Origin: Hyalella azteca
Taxonomy: Eukaryota > Arthropoda > Malacostraca > Amphipoda > Hyalellidae
DNA: 64,000 nucleotides
NCBI RefSeq assembly: GCF_000764305.2
Contig: NW_025932495.1
Coordinates: 1 to 64,000, forward strand
Reading direction: 5' to 3'
Shown here: positions 23,660 through 35,224 of the stretch, one piece after another
Numbering within the stretch: the stretch's first letter is position 1
Layout of the letters: every line of letters begins with the position of its first letter
Made by a program: the position numbers and the translations under genes
The notes under the pieces: model-generated
The model's database searches: none
Told to the model about the DNA's origin: nothing
Seen by the model: the letters and a program-made list of their open reading frames with translations, nothing else

Positions 23660-24440
23660 AATCTCTGTACGTTATATATATATATGCAGTCTATATTGCA
23701 CTACTCGCTCAGTTTTAAGATCAGAGCAGTCTACCAGAGGCTCAATTTCATGCAAAGACGTTTACAGCTAGTAACTTTTATGACATGGTCATCGTGTCCA
23801 GCTCAGGCAGCCCTGCAAGGCTGACACGGGGCAACCGCCCTTCAACGGATTACGAAAAATAATAATAATAGTATTTATAGGTATAAATAATACTGAGAAA
23901 TAATTACAATTTTGCAGTGGAGAAGAGTAAGTCAGTTGCCTTTCCTTTGTTCTCGAAGACTACTCAATCCCGACCGAGGGCTGGTTCGACCCACGGCCTA
24001 GATACGGACGGCTTGAAGTGTTGAAGGCTACGTTCCGGAAGGCAGGAATCATGATGGTCCATTATATCCACAGCAGTTGTGGTCTTCGGCAGGCGACCCG
24101 GGCATGAAGCCTGAAAGAATCCGAAGTCCCCGAACGATCCGCGACTACTGAAATTTAAAACTTTAACTGTTCAAGAAACCGCAGTAAAGAGAATGCGAGA
24201 AACGAGAATTTTCAAGCAAGGATGCTAATTTATATTTTCAATAAACGTCTAAAAAATTATCAAAGATGTGCATATTGGCTTTGTACTACTGAGAATGGCT
24301 GAACTTTAAACATGGTCAGCTTCCGGCACAAAAAATACAAACATGCAAGAAGTAGCATAGATCGGAAGTCGAATGACGTCTTATGACGATTGACGATACC
24401 TGTTAACTGATTTTCTAACTTTACGATAATATTAAGTTAG
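23660..24440. other. no recognised gene
   Basis: Only the stretch at 24,014-24,101 stands out, through its resemblance to 889-972. Otherwise non-coding. Confidence 0.35.
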
Positions 24441-25700
24441 TACAAGAAGGTTCTTTAAAGAAGATTCCACATTTGCAATTAGCTGGTTATGCTAAAGTTG
24501 GTGTAGGGAGTGTCGAATTTAAGATGATGTGCCGGGATAAATCCCAGCATTAGCATTAGTTTAAAAGATTGTTTAGTATCCGCGTGCACGGACATGCGCG
24601 TTTCGGGTTACTCGAAATTTGACGTTTGAGCAGCATCGAGGGCTTCCCCATTACTGGGACAAACGAATCAATGTGACATGTAGGAAAAGCAAAAACGAAT
24701 CAGTGTGACATGTAGGAAAAGTGAGTAATTTAATCGTTACCTATCTTATTTATGTTCTAAAAGTATCCTCGTAGCAAATTGTCTGTAATGTGACTCTGCA
24801 GCAAACTCGTTTCGAACAAAAATTAAATTGATAGAATCTTCCAGTGGCCATTATCTCAACTTGTTCTATGCAGTATCAAGAATTAGCATGTGTGACCTGT
24901 ATTTTATAAGAATTCCGGTGTTAAGTTCTCTCCTGATAACATGAATATAGGTTAGTCATTTTCTAATAACTTTGCATCATTTTTATGTGTAAATTTCACC
25001 TGATTTATCAGTGACAAGAGCGGGGATGCTCAAGTATCATTTATTGTTACATGATTTTCTATCTTGTCATTACGCTCAGTCTAAAAACTATGTGCCGCAT
25101 CATTGAATCCGGTTAAACTTTCCTGAATGATCTTTGATATATTGTCATTTCTTAGTAGTTTTGCCCCATTTATGACGTGTGCTTGTTTTATTGAAACTGA
25201 TTTTCCATCTTTCTGCCAATCAACGTGATTGTTCGAATGAATCTAATTGTCTATGAACTGTGAATTAATTGCTATTTTAAATTCCCCTTTGTGCAACTTA
25301 ATCAGGCAGTTTGTACTATTTAACCCTGAGCGAAACGTTTCCTTAACAAATATTTTCATGTTGCCGTACCTAGGTAGAAATCTAATACTTTTATTCTTTA
25401 TACCTAAGACTACTTCCGCCTAGATTGAAATCTGAATAATTCTAAAGTGCCTCAAATTGCTCAGTCGTTGCCGACTAACGTTCAGAAGAATTACCAATAC
25501 GACTAAGTTCTGCCTTCTGATGCCACTCTGTTTTGCAGAATGCGTCATGTTGAAGATGGACTCAATATTAGAAGCAATTATGAAGTCTGTTTTTCATTGA
25601 CCCATCTGTGAGTGTCTGGTAAAGGCACTCGCGAGACATGATGTGATCGTCAAAGAGAATTTGATAGCCTGTGAGCGATCTTCAATATAGGAGTTTACTT
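24440..25700. repeat. ancient dispersed repeat, related to 54,500-55,900
   Basis: Collinear islands of similarity with the later region include CCCAGCATTAG, TGTATCCGC...TGCACGG, GTGACATGTAGGAAAAG, CTGAATGATCTT and CAGGCAGTTTGTACT. Within 24,660-24,720 the ACGAATCARTGTGACATGTA motif is directly repeated. No coding sense is left. Confidence 0.45.
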
Positions 25701-25955
25701 CAGCAACAGGGATACGGGTTAAATTTGTTTGTCTCCTATCTACGTAACCCGTTTAGCTACAGCTTGTTTCTTACCTACAGTTATACCGTAACCTTTGGAA
25801 GATGGCACCTTTGTATTTATACCCTTCCATAGGGGGGCAGGTCAGATTGTTGTGGTGGGTAATGCCTATTTATTGCTTGAACTATACGGTGTGGGTTCGA
25901 TCCCTCGCCGGGGCTAGGAGGTTTTTCAGAACTGGCTACTTCGTCAGAAGACCAG
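25700..25955. other. no recognised gene
   Basis: A second B-box-like GTGGGTTCGATCCCTCG at about 25,891-25,907 on the plus strand faces the SINE head below, giving an inverted pair of tRNA-like pieces. Confidence 0.35.
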
Positions 25956-26030
25956 CCTGGTATACGAACCCTCCACCTCAGATCCATCTTTCTAGCCCAG
26001 ACCACCTTTAACCACTACACCAAACTGTCC
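25955..26030 (-). repeat. tRNA-derived SINE-like head
   Basis: The minus strand carries an A-box-like TGGTGTAGTGGTTAAAGG (complement of 26,006-26,023) and a B-box GGGTTCGTATACC (complement of 25,959-25,971). Spacing is tRNA-like but no complete clover leaf forms. Confidence 0.5.
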
Positions 26031-26254
26031 CAAGAGCCAGAAAGTTAGAACTTATATTTGAATTGCGTAATGTCAGAGAATAAATTATGGATTAATTTCA
26101 TACATAGTATAGCTTCTCGTCAGCTTCCAAAGCCTGTCCTGAAAGCATTATTTAAAAAAACGGCAATTTGAAATTAAATTAGAAATAATAATGAATCAAT
26201 ATAAAAAATTTAAATGTCATTTTTAGTCTTTAGATGTGGAGCTGGTGTTATTTT

Positions 26255-26535
26255 TTGACACTCCCCTTCAACTTCACTTCTTGTTTGTTTGTCTGTTACA
26301 AATCTTATAATCGATATTTAACATACTTCTACCTGTCCAATCGATCTGAAATTTTGCACACTTGCGTAAAGTCGAAGACAATGCTTGAATCAATAAATTG
26401 AAAAAATATATATATTTTTCAAAAATTCCAAAATAAAAAAAGAAATTCACTGTAAAATTGTAACATCGGAGACACTGAACTCTTTAGAAGTGTTGTCTAT
26501 AAAAAATTTAAAACGCATATTATTATCACTACCAA
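26255..26535 (-). repeat. dispersed repeat, opposite orientation to 51,905-52,400
   Basis: The complement of this stretch shares with the later region TGTGCAAAATTTCAGA, GGTAGAAGTRTGTTAAATAT, ATAAGATTTGTARCAGAC and a segment around AGACAACACTTC. No coding sense. Confidence 0.75.
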
Positions 26536-26539
26536 CGAC

Positions 26540-28800
26540 AGGCCGCCACTTCGGATTCCTCGCCCTGTACGCCCATGACTCGCCTACTCAGCAAGCGTGA
26601 TCAAGCTAAGAATCGCTCTGTTCATTTCCCTCGATAAGCCCTTCTTTAGAAAATCCTTCCCCCGTTACCGAGCTGGTGGAAGTTTTCGATCCGGCGCTGA
26701 GATTAACTAAGCGACTGAAAATTTCTTTCAGAATAGATCGCAATCAATTCATACTCTACATCCGTCATTAACTTTGCCATAGGCTCTTTCCTTCGATGTC
26801 GTTATTTATCATTTATTCAAGTAGTCTACCTGGGTGAACAGGGCTATTCGCATTCACCATTGTTTTGTCATTTAGTGGAATTTTTCAAGGCTGAAATATG
26901 GTAGCAAATTATCTAAGCTTTGCTGGTCCATGGTGTTGAGGGATAGGTCAATAGTTTTTTATATGTTTGTTTATCAATCCAACAATTATTGCAAGAAGGT
27001 AATTGCTTTGTTTGTTGCTATGCAAGAAGATAAACCGAGTTTACTTATTTGAGCAGCTCTCACGTTGATCTGTATTGGTGATCTGTATTATTTTAAATAA
27101 GGCATTGATTAACCTTATTTCATCTATCCAAATTTTCTGTTATAAATTGTTTAGATATAGGCTTTAAACCACTGAATCCTGACGTGATTGACAGGTTTCA
27201 GGAGATTTGAGTGGAGATATGAATATGATCGTTGAACATGAAGAAGCAAACAATGAGTATAGATCTATTTCAAACAACACTTATAAAGTGCCTAGAGACT
27301 AGAGTTAATAAAATATGAAAGGTTGTGACTCCTATTGCACCAGTGAAAAAAACTCTTAAAATTACGGAATCGTCTGATTTTCTGCTTCATTCCGGCATAC
27401 GATTGATATTTTTTCGCCAAATTTACTGCACTTCAGAATCTTTATCTTTTAAGTGTAACCTGTTCAATATATGGGGACTGATAATCGTCCAAACTTTTTA
27501 ACTTAAACGCTCAGACTTTACGCAGAGATCGCGAAATGATTCAAGATTCAAACAGTAGACTGATAACAACCTGTGCAATAAAAGAGCTTGAGCATTGCTA
27601 GTCTTTGAGGCCTCAACCATCCGAATTAAGAGATCAAAATCACGTTGCGTAAAGCGATCATGTTTCATTATGGTATTCCCGGTCACGTTCGTTTGGGCTT
27701 TCACTCAGAGTTTCGTGCTGTCATTAATTGCCGGCAATAATTTTCCGTCATCATCGAATACTTCCCTATAGATACGTACGGTAAATTTAGTAAATTTCAT
27801 CTGCTCTCTTATAATTGTGTTTGATCGCCACTTTCCTCTAACATGTTCGAGAAATAGGCTAATACCTATAGTAACGCTAAATATTTGCAGACTTAGGACA
27901 CAGAAGATGTCATACGTCGGTTAGTAGAGCTCGCGGGAAGAACATATCCATGTCGCGTATTGTCAACTATGATGCAGTGCACAAAAACTCATTAAATGGT
28001 CCAGAACATGTTTTGAGTAGTTAGACCGATTAGGAATGAACAAAAAAAAAACATAAAAGTTTTATTATTTTACTTCAAACGTGATTCACTTTTTACAAAA
28101 AAAAAGTTTAATATAAAATAATAAATCACACATCAATTCATCCGTTCAACCTAAGTGAATACAAAGTAAATAGAAATTTTAATAAATGTTGATGACGAGC
28201 AATTTGTGTGATATTGAGTGATTACGTCGCTTATAACCTTAATCAATATTAAGAATCCATAATCAAACGACACTCGTGTAAATAACTGTTCATAATATAA
28301 AAAATTAACAGAACTATTCAGTTGTCTGGGTAGTGTAACGCTCATTAATAATAGGACGAACGATGGCTCAACAATATTCTTTTAACCTGTCCAGTGCATT
28401 TAACTAGCCTAGTCTCAGTGCCGCAACTATGCAATTTTTTCAATCCTAAATTATTTCAAATATTATAAATTGCATTGTTTCTTGCAGTCCAGTTTAATAT
28501 ATCAGGCAGCTGCCCAGGCCAGAAGTTATATAAGGTCATCACGACAGTTTTGGCTATAGATCGTTCAGTTGAAAATTGGTTAGAAGAATGATCGAGAACA
28601 ATAATTACATTCGTTCGTCAGGCTATACGTGCAAGCACTCTTCAATACCGGGTTATGCATTACGTGCAAGCACTCTTCAATATCTGTTTATGCATTATAA
28701 GACAAGGATAAAATTTCGAGTGAGTCTCTTAAAACAAGGAAATACATCTTACAGCTAAGATGAGCAATTTGGTCTTCTTGAGGCACTTAATATTCTTAAT
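26540..28800. other. long stretch without recognised genes
   Basis: Open frames at 27,498-27,704 (minus) and 28,576-28,758 (plus) match nothing I know. A TATATAAG at 28,527 precedes a TTCAGT initiator-like site by about 40 bases, longer than normal TATA-initiator spacing. Confidence 0.35.
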
Positions 28801-28810
28801 CCTTCTCCCC

Positions 28811-29125
28811 AACATGAGGATGATCAGAATTGAATGTTGCATTACCATCCTCACCTAGTTACTAGTGATGATCTTAATTGAATGTTGCATTACCATCCTC
28901 ACCTAGTTAGTGATGATCTTAATTGAATGTTGCATTACCATCCTCACCTAGCTAGTGGTGATCTTAAGTGAATGTTGCATTACCATCCAGGCCTAGCTAT
29001 GGATGATCAGAAATGAATGTTACATTATCATCCTCGCCTTAGCTAGTGACGATCTTAATTGAATGTTACATTATCATCCTCACCTAGTTAGTGATGATCA
29101 GAATTGAATGTTGCATCGTCATCCT
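28811..29125. repeat. ~46-bp minisatellite, about 7 copies
   Basis: The unit contains GATGATCTTAATTGAATGTT then GCATTACCATCCTCACCTAG, with variants in the TAGTTAGT linker. Degenerate at both ends. Confidence 0.9.
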
Positions 29126-29129
29126 AACA

Positions 29130-29835
29130 ATGCTAATTATGACCAAAATTAATTGTAGCACCATAGCTCAGAGGAACCGACAAATAAGTAATTTTTGTTT
29201 TTTCATACGTTGCCTGAGAGCATAATTTTATTAAGTTATTATCGCACTAAGTTTAGGTGCAATAATTTAACCTTTGCACCCCGAAAAGGGTTCATTTTAA
29301 TCAATATATATCTTTCATTGAGATGCGCATGAATTTAATTAATTTTACGTTTTTTTTAAGAATAATGACAGCAGTCTATCATGGTTTATATCGTTTTTAT
29401 AATTTGTTTGGTCCTACAATTAAACTTGGACCTGTCAAAAAGTTCATTCCGTTCCTCACAAGTTGCATAATAATTTCTATTCAATACGGCGAGAACACGT
29501 TCTGGACGTCGATACCTTAGACCTGCTGACTCTTCATTCAATGACAATTGTACAATTATTGACCTATATTAAGAAAAATAATCATCAAGAATACCGAAAT
29601 TCGGTGACAACTCCGTGCACTAAAACAAAATTTTTTTATAATTTTTTAAAGGAAAAATTTATTAAAACATGTTAAAAATTTTGCCGTATAGATCAAATAA
29701 TGGAAATAATGCAACACATCTATGAAGAATCCCTTTGTAGATCCTTTAAGTTCGTACTGGAAAGTAAAAGAACAAGCCTGTGAGACTTATTAACCGGTTT
29801 GTAGAACCAATACAAAAAACCTCGCATGAAAATTT
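29130..29835. other. no recognised gene; 3' flank of the glycosyltransferase gene
   Basis: Two short plus-strand open frames (29,323-29,520; 29,463-29,675) have no known relatives. Going by the terminal exon at 29,836, the left part should be downstream sequence of the minus-strand gene. Confidence 0.35.
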
Positions 29836-30214
29836 TCAGCAAAATTTCCAGTCTTGATGGTTAGGAGGTCTGCATTTAACAGGGCACTCGATCTTAACCA
29901 TATCGTCCGAGAATTCACTTCTGTACCTGCGAAGTTTAAATTAAATTAGTAATATTCCGACGCTCAATGTATACATATTATTGAGTCAATTATCAGTATA
30001 TGCTGAAATTTCCTTCATTTGTTGCTTCTATCCGCTTCCAAATAGAGACCAGAATGACACAACAGGTCGAACAGGTTTACGAAGCTCACCTCCTGTTGCC
30101 GACAAACTTGCCGTCCTTTCTCTGGGTTGGGAATGGCACAGATGAGGGGAAGTTTTGACAGGTGAAGCTATCGTGGGCGAGGGAGCTGTGAACCAGCTTG
30201 GGGTATAGGTACGT
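29836..30214 (-). CDS. last two exons of the glycosyltransferase-like gene (second copy, complete 3' end)
   Basis: Exon 30,214-30,090 is the same as 20,369-20,245 except one base that changes Ile to Leu beside HDSF. The final exon 29,926-29,836, after a CTTCGCAG acceptor, encodes YRSEFSDDMVKIECPVKC, then RPPNHQDWKFC and a TGA. Here the end is uninterrupted, so this copy supplies the true C-terminus that the adapter removes at 20,026. The ending C(P)..CRP..H.DW.FC is a conserved close in the related proteins I know. Upstream of 30,401 the block switches to TPMT sequence, so this piece lacks exons 1 and 2. Confidence 0.8.
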
Positions 30215-30401
30215 CTGGGGGAGCAATAGACGTAACAATTAAAACTCGTCGCGAGATGAATTTTTAAACCTGTAGGATACTGTACAGGATTAAAATTAAA
30301 CGCTTGTTAAAAAAGTGTAACAACTTAAATCAAACGCAAATGGTAATTATTCAATATAAATTTGAAAGAGAAAAGGACGTGAAGGTTTCAGGTTCAGGTG
30401 T

Positions 30402-30501
30402 AGTGGGCGTCGAAGGAGTCGAAAAAATCGTGCAAGAGTTTGGGGAGGAGCACAAGCTTGACTTCCGTCTCACCAAGACCGCTCATGGCAAGACTTACCA
30501 G
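30402..30501 (+). pseudogene. TPMT exon 3, partial copy fused to foreign 5' sequence
   Basis: From 30,403 on it equals 40,090-40,188 except one base (His for Tyr before GKTYQ) and ends at the same GTAACC donor (30,502). The first part of the exon (LYKSGH) and its acceptor are missing, replaced by sequence of the glycosyltransferase locus. The TTTCAG sites just upstream would give the wrong frame. Best read as an assembly chimera rather than a real exon. Confidence 0.8.
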
Positions 30502-31032
30502 GTAACCTCGTTTTGCTACATTCAATCTATTACTAAATGGATCACAACACTCGACAAGGTAACATTATAAATTATTGTCATGAGTACCTGTTACATAAAG
30601 TTGCGCTCTGATGGCTAAATTTGTCGAAGTAGGTTTAAATTTCTCTAATGACTAACTTGTCATAAGAAAACATGTCAATGCTCGTTAAGTTGGCGAATTT
30701 TCAGTCTATCTCTATCACTGATCATTCTAATCGTGAAATTCGATAGTTCGTATTTACGATGTCAGACGGGCGGCTCGAGACAGTGATGAACGACCACTTC
30801 AGTTTGTTCTCTGTTGTTTCGTGACCATATCATCGCTCAAAAATTGTAGACCTCAGATGAGTCACACAGAGAGCGGAGAACTCCATGAGTTGATTGATTA
30901 GGTTGTTCTCTAATTTCGTTTTTTACATGTCCACGTTTCAGACCAAGATATATAGCTCCAGCTGCCAGTGGAGGACATTTTCCATCTGCTAATCATTTTT
31001 TCCTCCTGTTTATTTCAATATCTTCATTTCAG
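30502..31032. other. TPMT intron 3
   Basis: Runs from the GTAACC donor to the TTCATTTCAG acceptor. The first ~240 bases are repeated at 40,189-40,430. Confidence 0.7.
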
Positions 31033-31845
31033 ACGCCAGACGGACGGCTGCAGATTGTGGTGGAGGACCTCTTCAGTTTGTCACCCGCAAAAATTGGACT
31101 CTTCGACGTTGTGTGGGACCGCGCTTCCATCATCGCCATCAACGTCTGCGACAGAGAGAAGTGAGAAATTGTACCATAATAAAGTGTGATCATGCGTATG
31201 TCATGCTTCAACTTGCAACCATCTCATAACATTGTAAGTAAATCCTGCCATTTAATATTAATATTGTAGCATATACATATTTTGGTCCCGAACAGAGTGA
31301 GATGTGTAGAACGTTCAACAGCGAAAATTTGATTGCTCAGGTACGCGGCAGTGATGATGAGTCTGCTGGAGCCTGAATTTCGGTATCTCCTGGTCAGCCT
31401 GGACTACGCTCCTTTTCCAAATTTCAACGGCCCACCAAGCTCCATTCCTCTTTCTGAACTGACCGTGCTGTATGGTGAGCAACTTTTAATTATTATAATA
31501 TATAAAATTAATTTCTACCAAATAAATTGAAAAAGAAAGCTCATGGTGAAGAAAACTATGAAATGACCATCAATAAAGAAATACTCATCAACGCCTGTGA
31601 AACAGAATACAACTCAAGAAAGGATTACACAATATGTAAAACTTCCGCAAATTTTTTAAAACACGCGTTTATTTCTAGGTAATAATAATATTTCCGAATG
31701 AACAGATAAATTTTCTATCGCAGGAGACAAGGCAGAATGCAAGCTACTCGAGTCACATGGTGGAAATGACTTCCAGAAGCTCCTGCCTTCAGGCATCGAG
31801 GCGCTCGCTGAACGCTACGTTCTCATGACGCCTAAAAAGAAATGA
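31033..31845 (+). CDS. TPMT: thiopurine S-methyltransferase family protein, exons 4-6
   Basis: Exons 31,033-31,160, 31,341-31,474 and 31,724-31,845, with TTTCAG, GCTCAG and TCGCAG acceptors and GTGAGA and GTGAGC donors; phases 0, 2 and 1 join cleanly. They encode residues 103-229. Recognisable TPMT features: an FDVVWDRASIIAIN segment (human form DMIWDRGALVAIN), then YAAVMMSLLEPEFRYLLVS, a proline-rich loop (FNGPPSSIP), and a C-terminus ending in PKKK before TGA. The sequence continues exactly from exon 3 at 40,065-40,188 (CAG|ACG, phase 0), although that exon lies downstream in this scaffold. TPMT-type enzymes move a methyl group from S-adenosylmethionine to sulfur (or selenium/tellurium in relatives); the natural substrate here is unknown. 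Confidence 0.9.
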
Positions 31846-33925
31846 TGAATAACGAGACATGGATGGTTGAAGTTTTGACGATTTTTTTATAATCTCCGTT
31901 TTTCGAGTTTCAAGGCATAAGAATAATGCTTCTGATTGCTAAGTATTTGTGGTTGTTGATACATTACAATGGGGTTCAAGAATTTTGTACACGAATCAAT
32001 ACGTAACCAAGTTCCAATTTTATCGCTGTCACTCCACTAGCCGCGAAATGGCTTTTATTATTTTGGAATGTCATAGAAATGAAAATAGATTGAAATAATA
32101 CATGTCAGTTATTATTTGTGCAGTTATTAACCGAGTTGCATTTTATCTGCGTTAATTAGTAGTTATTAGCAATTACTTATGAAAACTTCTATTGGGTTTT
32201 GAACAATAAATTATTGCATGGTAGAAGGCTGCATCTTGCATGCCATGATCTTTCCCAGCCACTTACTCAAAAATTGATGAACCGTCTATTTACATTGTTT
32301 TACTCTGTCGAGTTTCGTTTCAATAATATGATAGTGAAATCTCTACAATTAAATAATTCATAACACTAACTATGAAAGGCCTCGAAGATTGACTTCTATC
32401 AAAAAGAAGACGGCTACTGGAGGTTTAAATCAAACCGTCGACAAAATAGTCGATAAGAATTAAATGCTGCTAAACTGTTCTTCTGCCGTGAACGGCGCAG
32501 AATGCGTCTCCGAAATTTAACTGGGTAGTATGCTGATTATTAACATAATTAGTATATAATTAGCTATTAATATTAAATGGCAGAAATTGCCAGATTATAC
32601 ACGTACGATTGATGATTTTAGATATATTATGTACTCATTTTCGTCAAAATTTCAAAATGTAATTCTGTTTCATTTTAACTTGAAAATGAATGTTTGTTGC
32701 ATTCGAAACGTCTTTAATAAACTAAAACTACTTCCTGAAACTTTCCTTTTCTGAAGAATTATTCCACTCTCTGATAATTTAAATCAAAGAATTCTCTGGT
32801 CTTCAATCGCACGTGTATAATTATCTATTATTAGTGTAGTTAGGCAGAAGTTCTTCATTTATACAGGTTTGATTGAAGACCAAAGCGTATTTTTTATTAA
32901 GCTGTATTATTGCAAACGACAATAGGAAAATTGTTAATAAAAAGCAAGTTCTGGTCTTCAATGAAACCTGTATAAATTAGCTATTAGTGTGTGTATAGTA
33001 ATACTGATATAGAAATGGATAAATTTTATTAGCTATAGTCAATTCGGCCGTGTGAAATCTTCAAACAGAGAATTGATAGCAATCAAATCAATGCATATTA
33101 GAAATGATAAACCTGTGCTTAAGATTCCCAGCACTGATATAAGCGATTCGACAGAAGATATAAGAAGATAATATAAGCGATCCAGTCATTTAGAAGAAAA
33201 AAATCCAATGAATATTTTTATTTTGAGCTGGACCGAAAAAATTGACTTAATATAATATAAAGCTTAGTTATTATTATTCCTACATGTATATACTTTATAA
33301 CGTATATATTGTTTCTTTGGTCGAGCCAATTCTCAAAATGTTCAGTATATGAAATTTTTTTAGATATTTTCCAGTGAAGTTTCCAAATTTCATATGAAGA
33401 GTTTAATAATTTTAATAGTGTAAATTATAATAAAATAATAGTGTAAATGTGCGAACGGAAATTACAATGACAACGGAATAGAGAAGCGAGTTACAGCCAA
33501 ATTATGAAGAACTGCTCAATGGGCGATGGTGCACAAATCATTATGAACATTTAAATTTCTGACACTGCGTTTAGTAATTACTTATTTGGTTCATATAAGG
33601 CACTACTGGAGTGCCACCCTACGCCTCATGTTCCCTTTCCTCATGTTCCTTTCTAAATAAAAGTGCCTTGTATAGTATCTCCTCTTGACGTTATCAGCAT
33701 TTATTTGTTCCACACACGAAGCGAGGCTGGAAAACTTCTCCTACTGAAGAGCTTACGTCGATGGATCACAGCTAACGTCATTGAAATGAATAAATAGAAA
33801 AATGTTCAATGTTTTATGCAATGACGGTTGAAATTTTAGGAGTTTTTTTCAAATTGCTGACTTCTGGAAATAAGAAAAAATCTGAGGAAGGAAATCCTTC
33901 ATAGAAAGAGTTCATGTAGACATTT
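31846..33925. other. 3' flank of TPMT; AT-rich
   Basis: 32,392-32,463 is repeated at 40,432-40,503. At 32,790-32,990 a GGTCTTCAAT...TGTATAAATTA motif occurs in both orientations, suggesting a small inverted-repeat element. An AATAAA at about 32,206 is a possible polyadenylation signal. No gene seen. Confidence 0.4.
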
Positions 33926-34247
33926 TTTGACAACAACAGCAGTCTGACAAAAAAATTGTCTGCGCAAATTCATGGCATGAATTACAAACTGATGAACAGA
34001 AATTTTTTTCCTTTACGTCAAAGCCTGTGTACAGCAGACAAGATTCAATATTTTTTAACGAAATTCCCGTACTCAACTCCTTTAATAGTTTTTTTTTCAT
34101 TGATCTATTTTGCAGAAAAATTGTTTACTTTCCCACATTTACGAGGTAAATACACGTGCCAGCCATGGCAGCAGAAAAATATAATTGAACTGTTAAAACT
34201 CGACAACGCAGCTATATAAGGCCTGACCCTGCAGGATACCCCACTAG

Positions 34248-34442
34248 TATTATCGTTTCTATAATGGATATGGTGTATTTTTCCAGAGAGAGTTGCCTAG
34301 ATGTGTTCAAAATAGACTATATTCCAAATTATTTTCAGCGAGAAAAATCCTTAATTTAGTTTTACCCAGCAATAATTTGAGTTTGCAAATGACAGGTGCA
34401 ACGATCAATTTTTAACTGAGGTTTGTTTCTTGTCTTGAAAAA
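34248..34442. repeat. dispersed ~195-bp repeat, copy 2
   Basis: Same element as 12,487-12,690, inserted directly after the CCCCACTAGT end of the first duplicated block. Confidence 0.9.
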
Positions 34443-34734
34443 ATTCTCTGCAGCAATTATCTCTTCTCTGCAGAGAATTATTAAAAAATTCTCTGCAGCA
34501 ATTCATGGCATGAATTACTACAAAGCTGATGAACAGAAATTTTTTCCTTTACGGCAAGGTCTGTGTACAGCACACTAGATTCACTATTTTACCATAAAAA
34601 TTCACTTATTCAACTCCCTTAATAGTTATTTTTATCATTGATCTATTGTGCAGAAAAATTGTTTACTTATCCCACTTTTATGAGGTAAATACAAGTGCCA
34701 GTCATGGCAGCAGAAAAAATATTTTTCAACGATT

Positions 34735-34935
34735 AAAAGTATACAACGTAGCTACTCGTATACAAGATACTTTGACTAGTAAAACTCTACAACGTAGCCA
34801 CTCGTATATAAGATAACTTGACTACTAAAACTATACAACGTAGCTACCCGTATATAAGATAATTTGACTAGTAAATCTCTACAAAGTAGCTACTAGTATA
34901 TAAGAAAATTTGACTAGTATAACTCTACAACGCAG
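34735..34935. repeat. 46-bp minisatellite carrying TATA-like motifs, ~4 copies
   Basis: The unit runs TACAACGTAGCTACTCGTAT then ATAAGATAATTTGACTAGTA with small changes. Each full copy holds CGTATATAAGA, a good TATA-box match (the first has CGTATACAAGA). Confidence 0.9.
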
Positions 34936-35084
34936 CTATATAAGGCCTGACCCTGCAGGATACCCCACTAGTCTGTGGGGTGGTCTCCTATTGAAAGTTT
35001 ATCTCAGGCCTGCTGCTCTATCTTGGTAACAACGTTGCATGTTATATAGCATACATTAGATTGATCCGGCGCTTCATTAGATAG

Positions 35085-35218
35085 GTTATTTTATGTTATG
35101 TTTTGTTGTGTTATAATATGTTATGTTGTGTTATGTTATGATATGTTATTTTTTTAATGTTATTTTATGTTTTTTCTGTTATGTTATGTTATATTATGTT
35201 ATGTTATGTTATGTAAAG
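35085..35218. repeat. TTATG pentanucleotide repeat
   Basis: Interrupted tandem copies of TTATG (TGTTATGTTATGTTATG), with a TATTTTTT interruption near 35,145-35,175. Confidence 0.9.
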
Positions 35219-35224
35219 TTTGTG

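Larger units (their letters stand above)
33950..34975. repeat. local duplication around a TATATAAGGCCTGACCCTGC block
   Basis: About 300 bp at 33,964-34,245 recurs at 34,500-34,975: ATTCATGGCATGAATTAC, AAAAATTGTTTACTT, CATGGCAGCAGAAAAA, and the ending GCAGCTATATAAGGCCTGAC then CCTGCAGGATACCCCACTAG. The second copy is lengthened by a 46-bp minisatellite, and the 12.5-kb dispersed repeat lies between the copies. Confidence 0.85.

Noticed and set aside
28527..28570. TATA plus initiator promoter (TATATAAG ... TTCAGT)
   Set aside because: Spacing of about 40 bases is too long and no gene follows; the downstream 60-codon frame is not convincing.
28811..29125. CRISPR-like array
   Set aside because: Whole units repeat without unique spacers and the context is eukaryotic; the same holds for all other arrays here.
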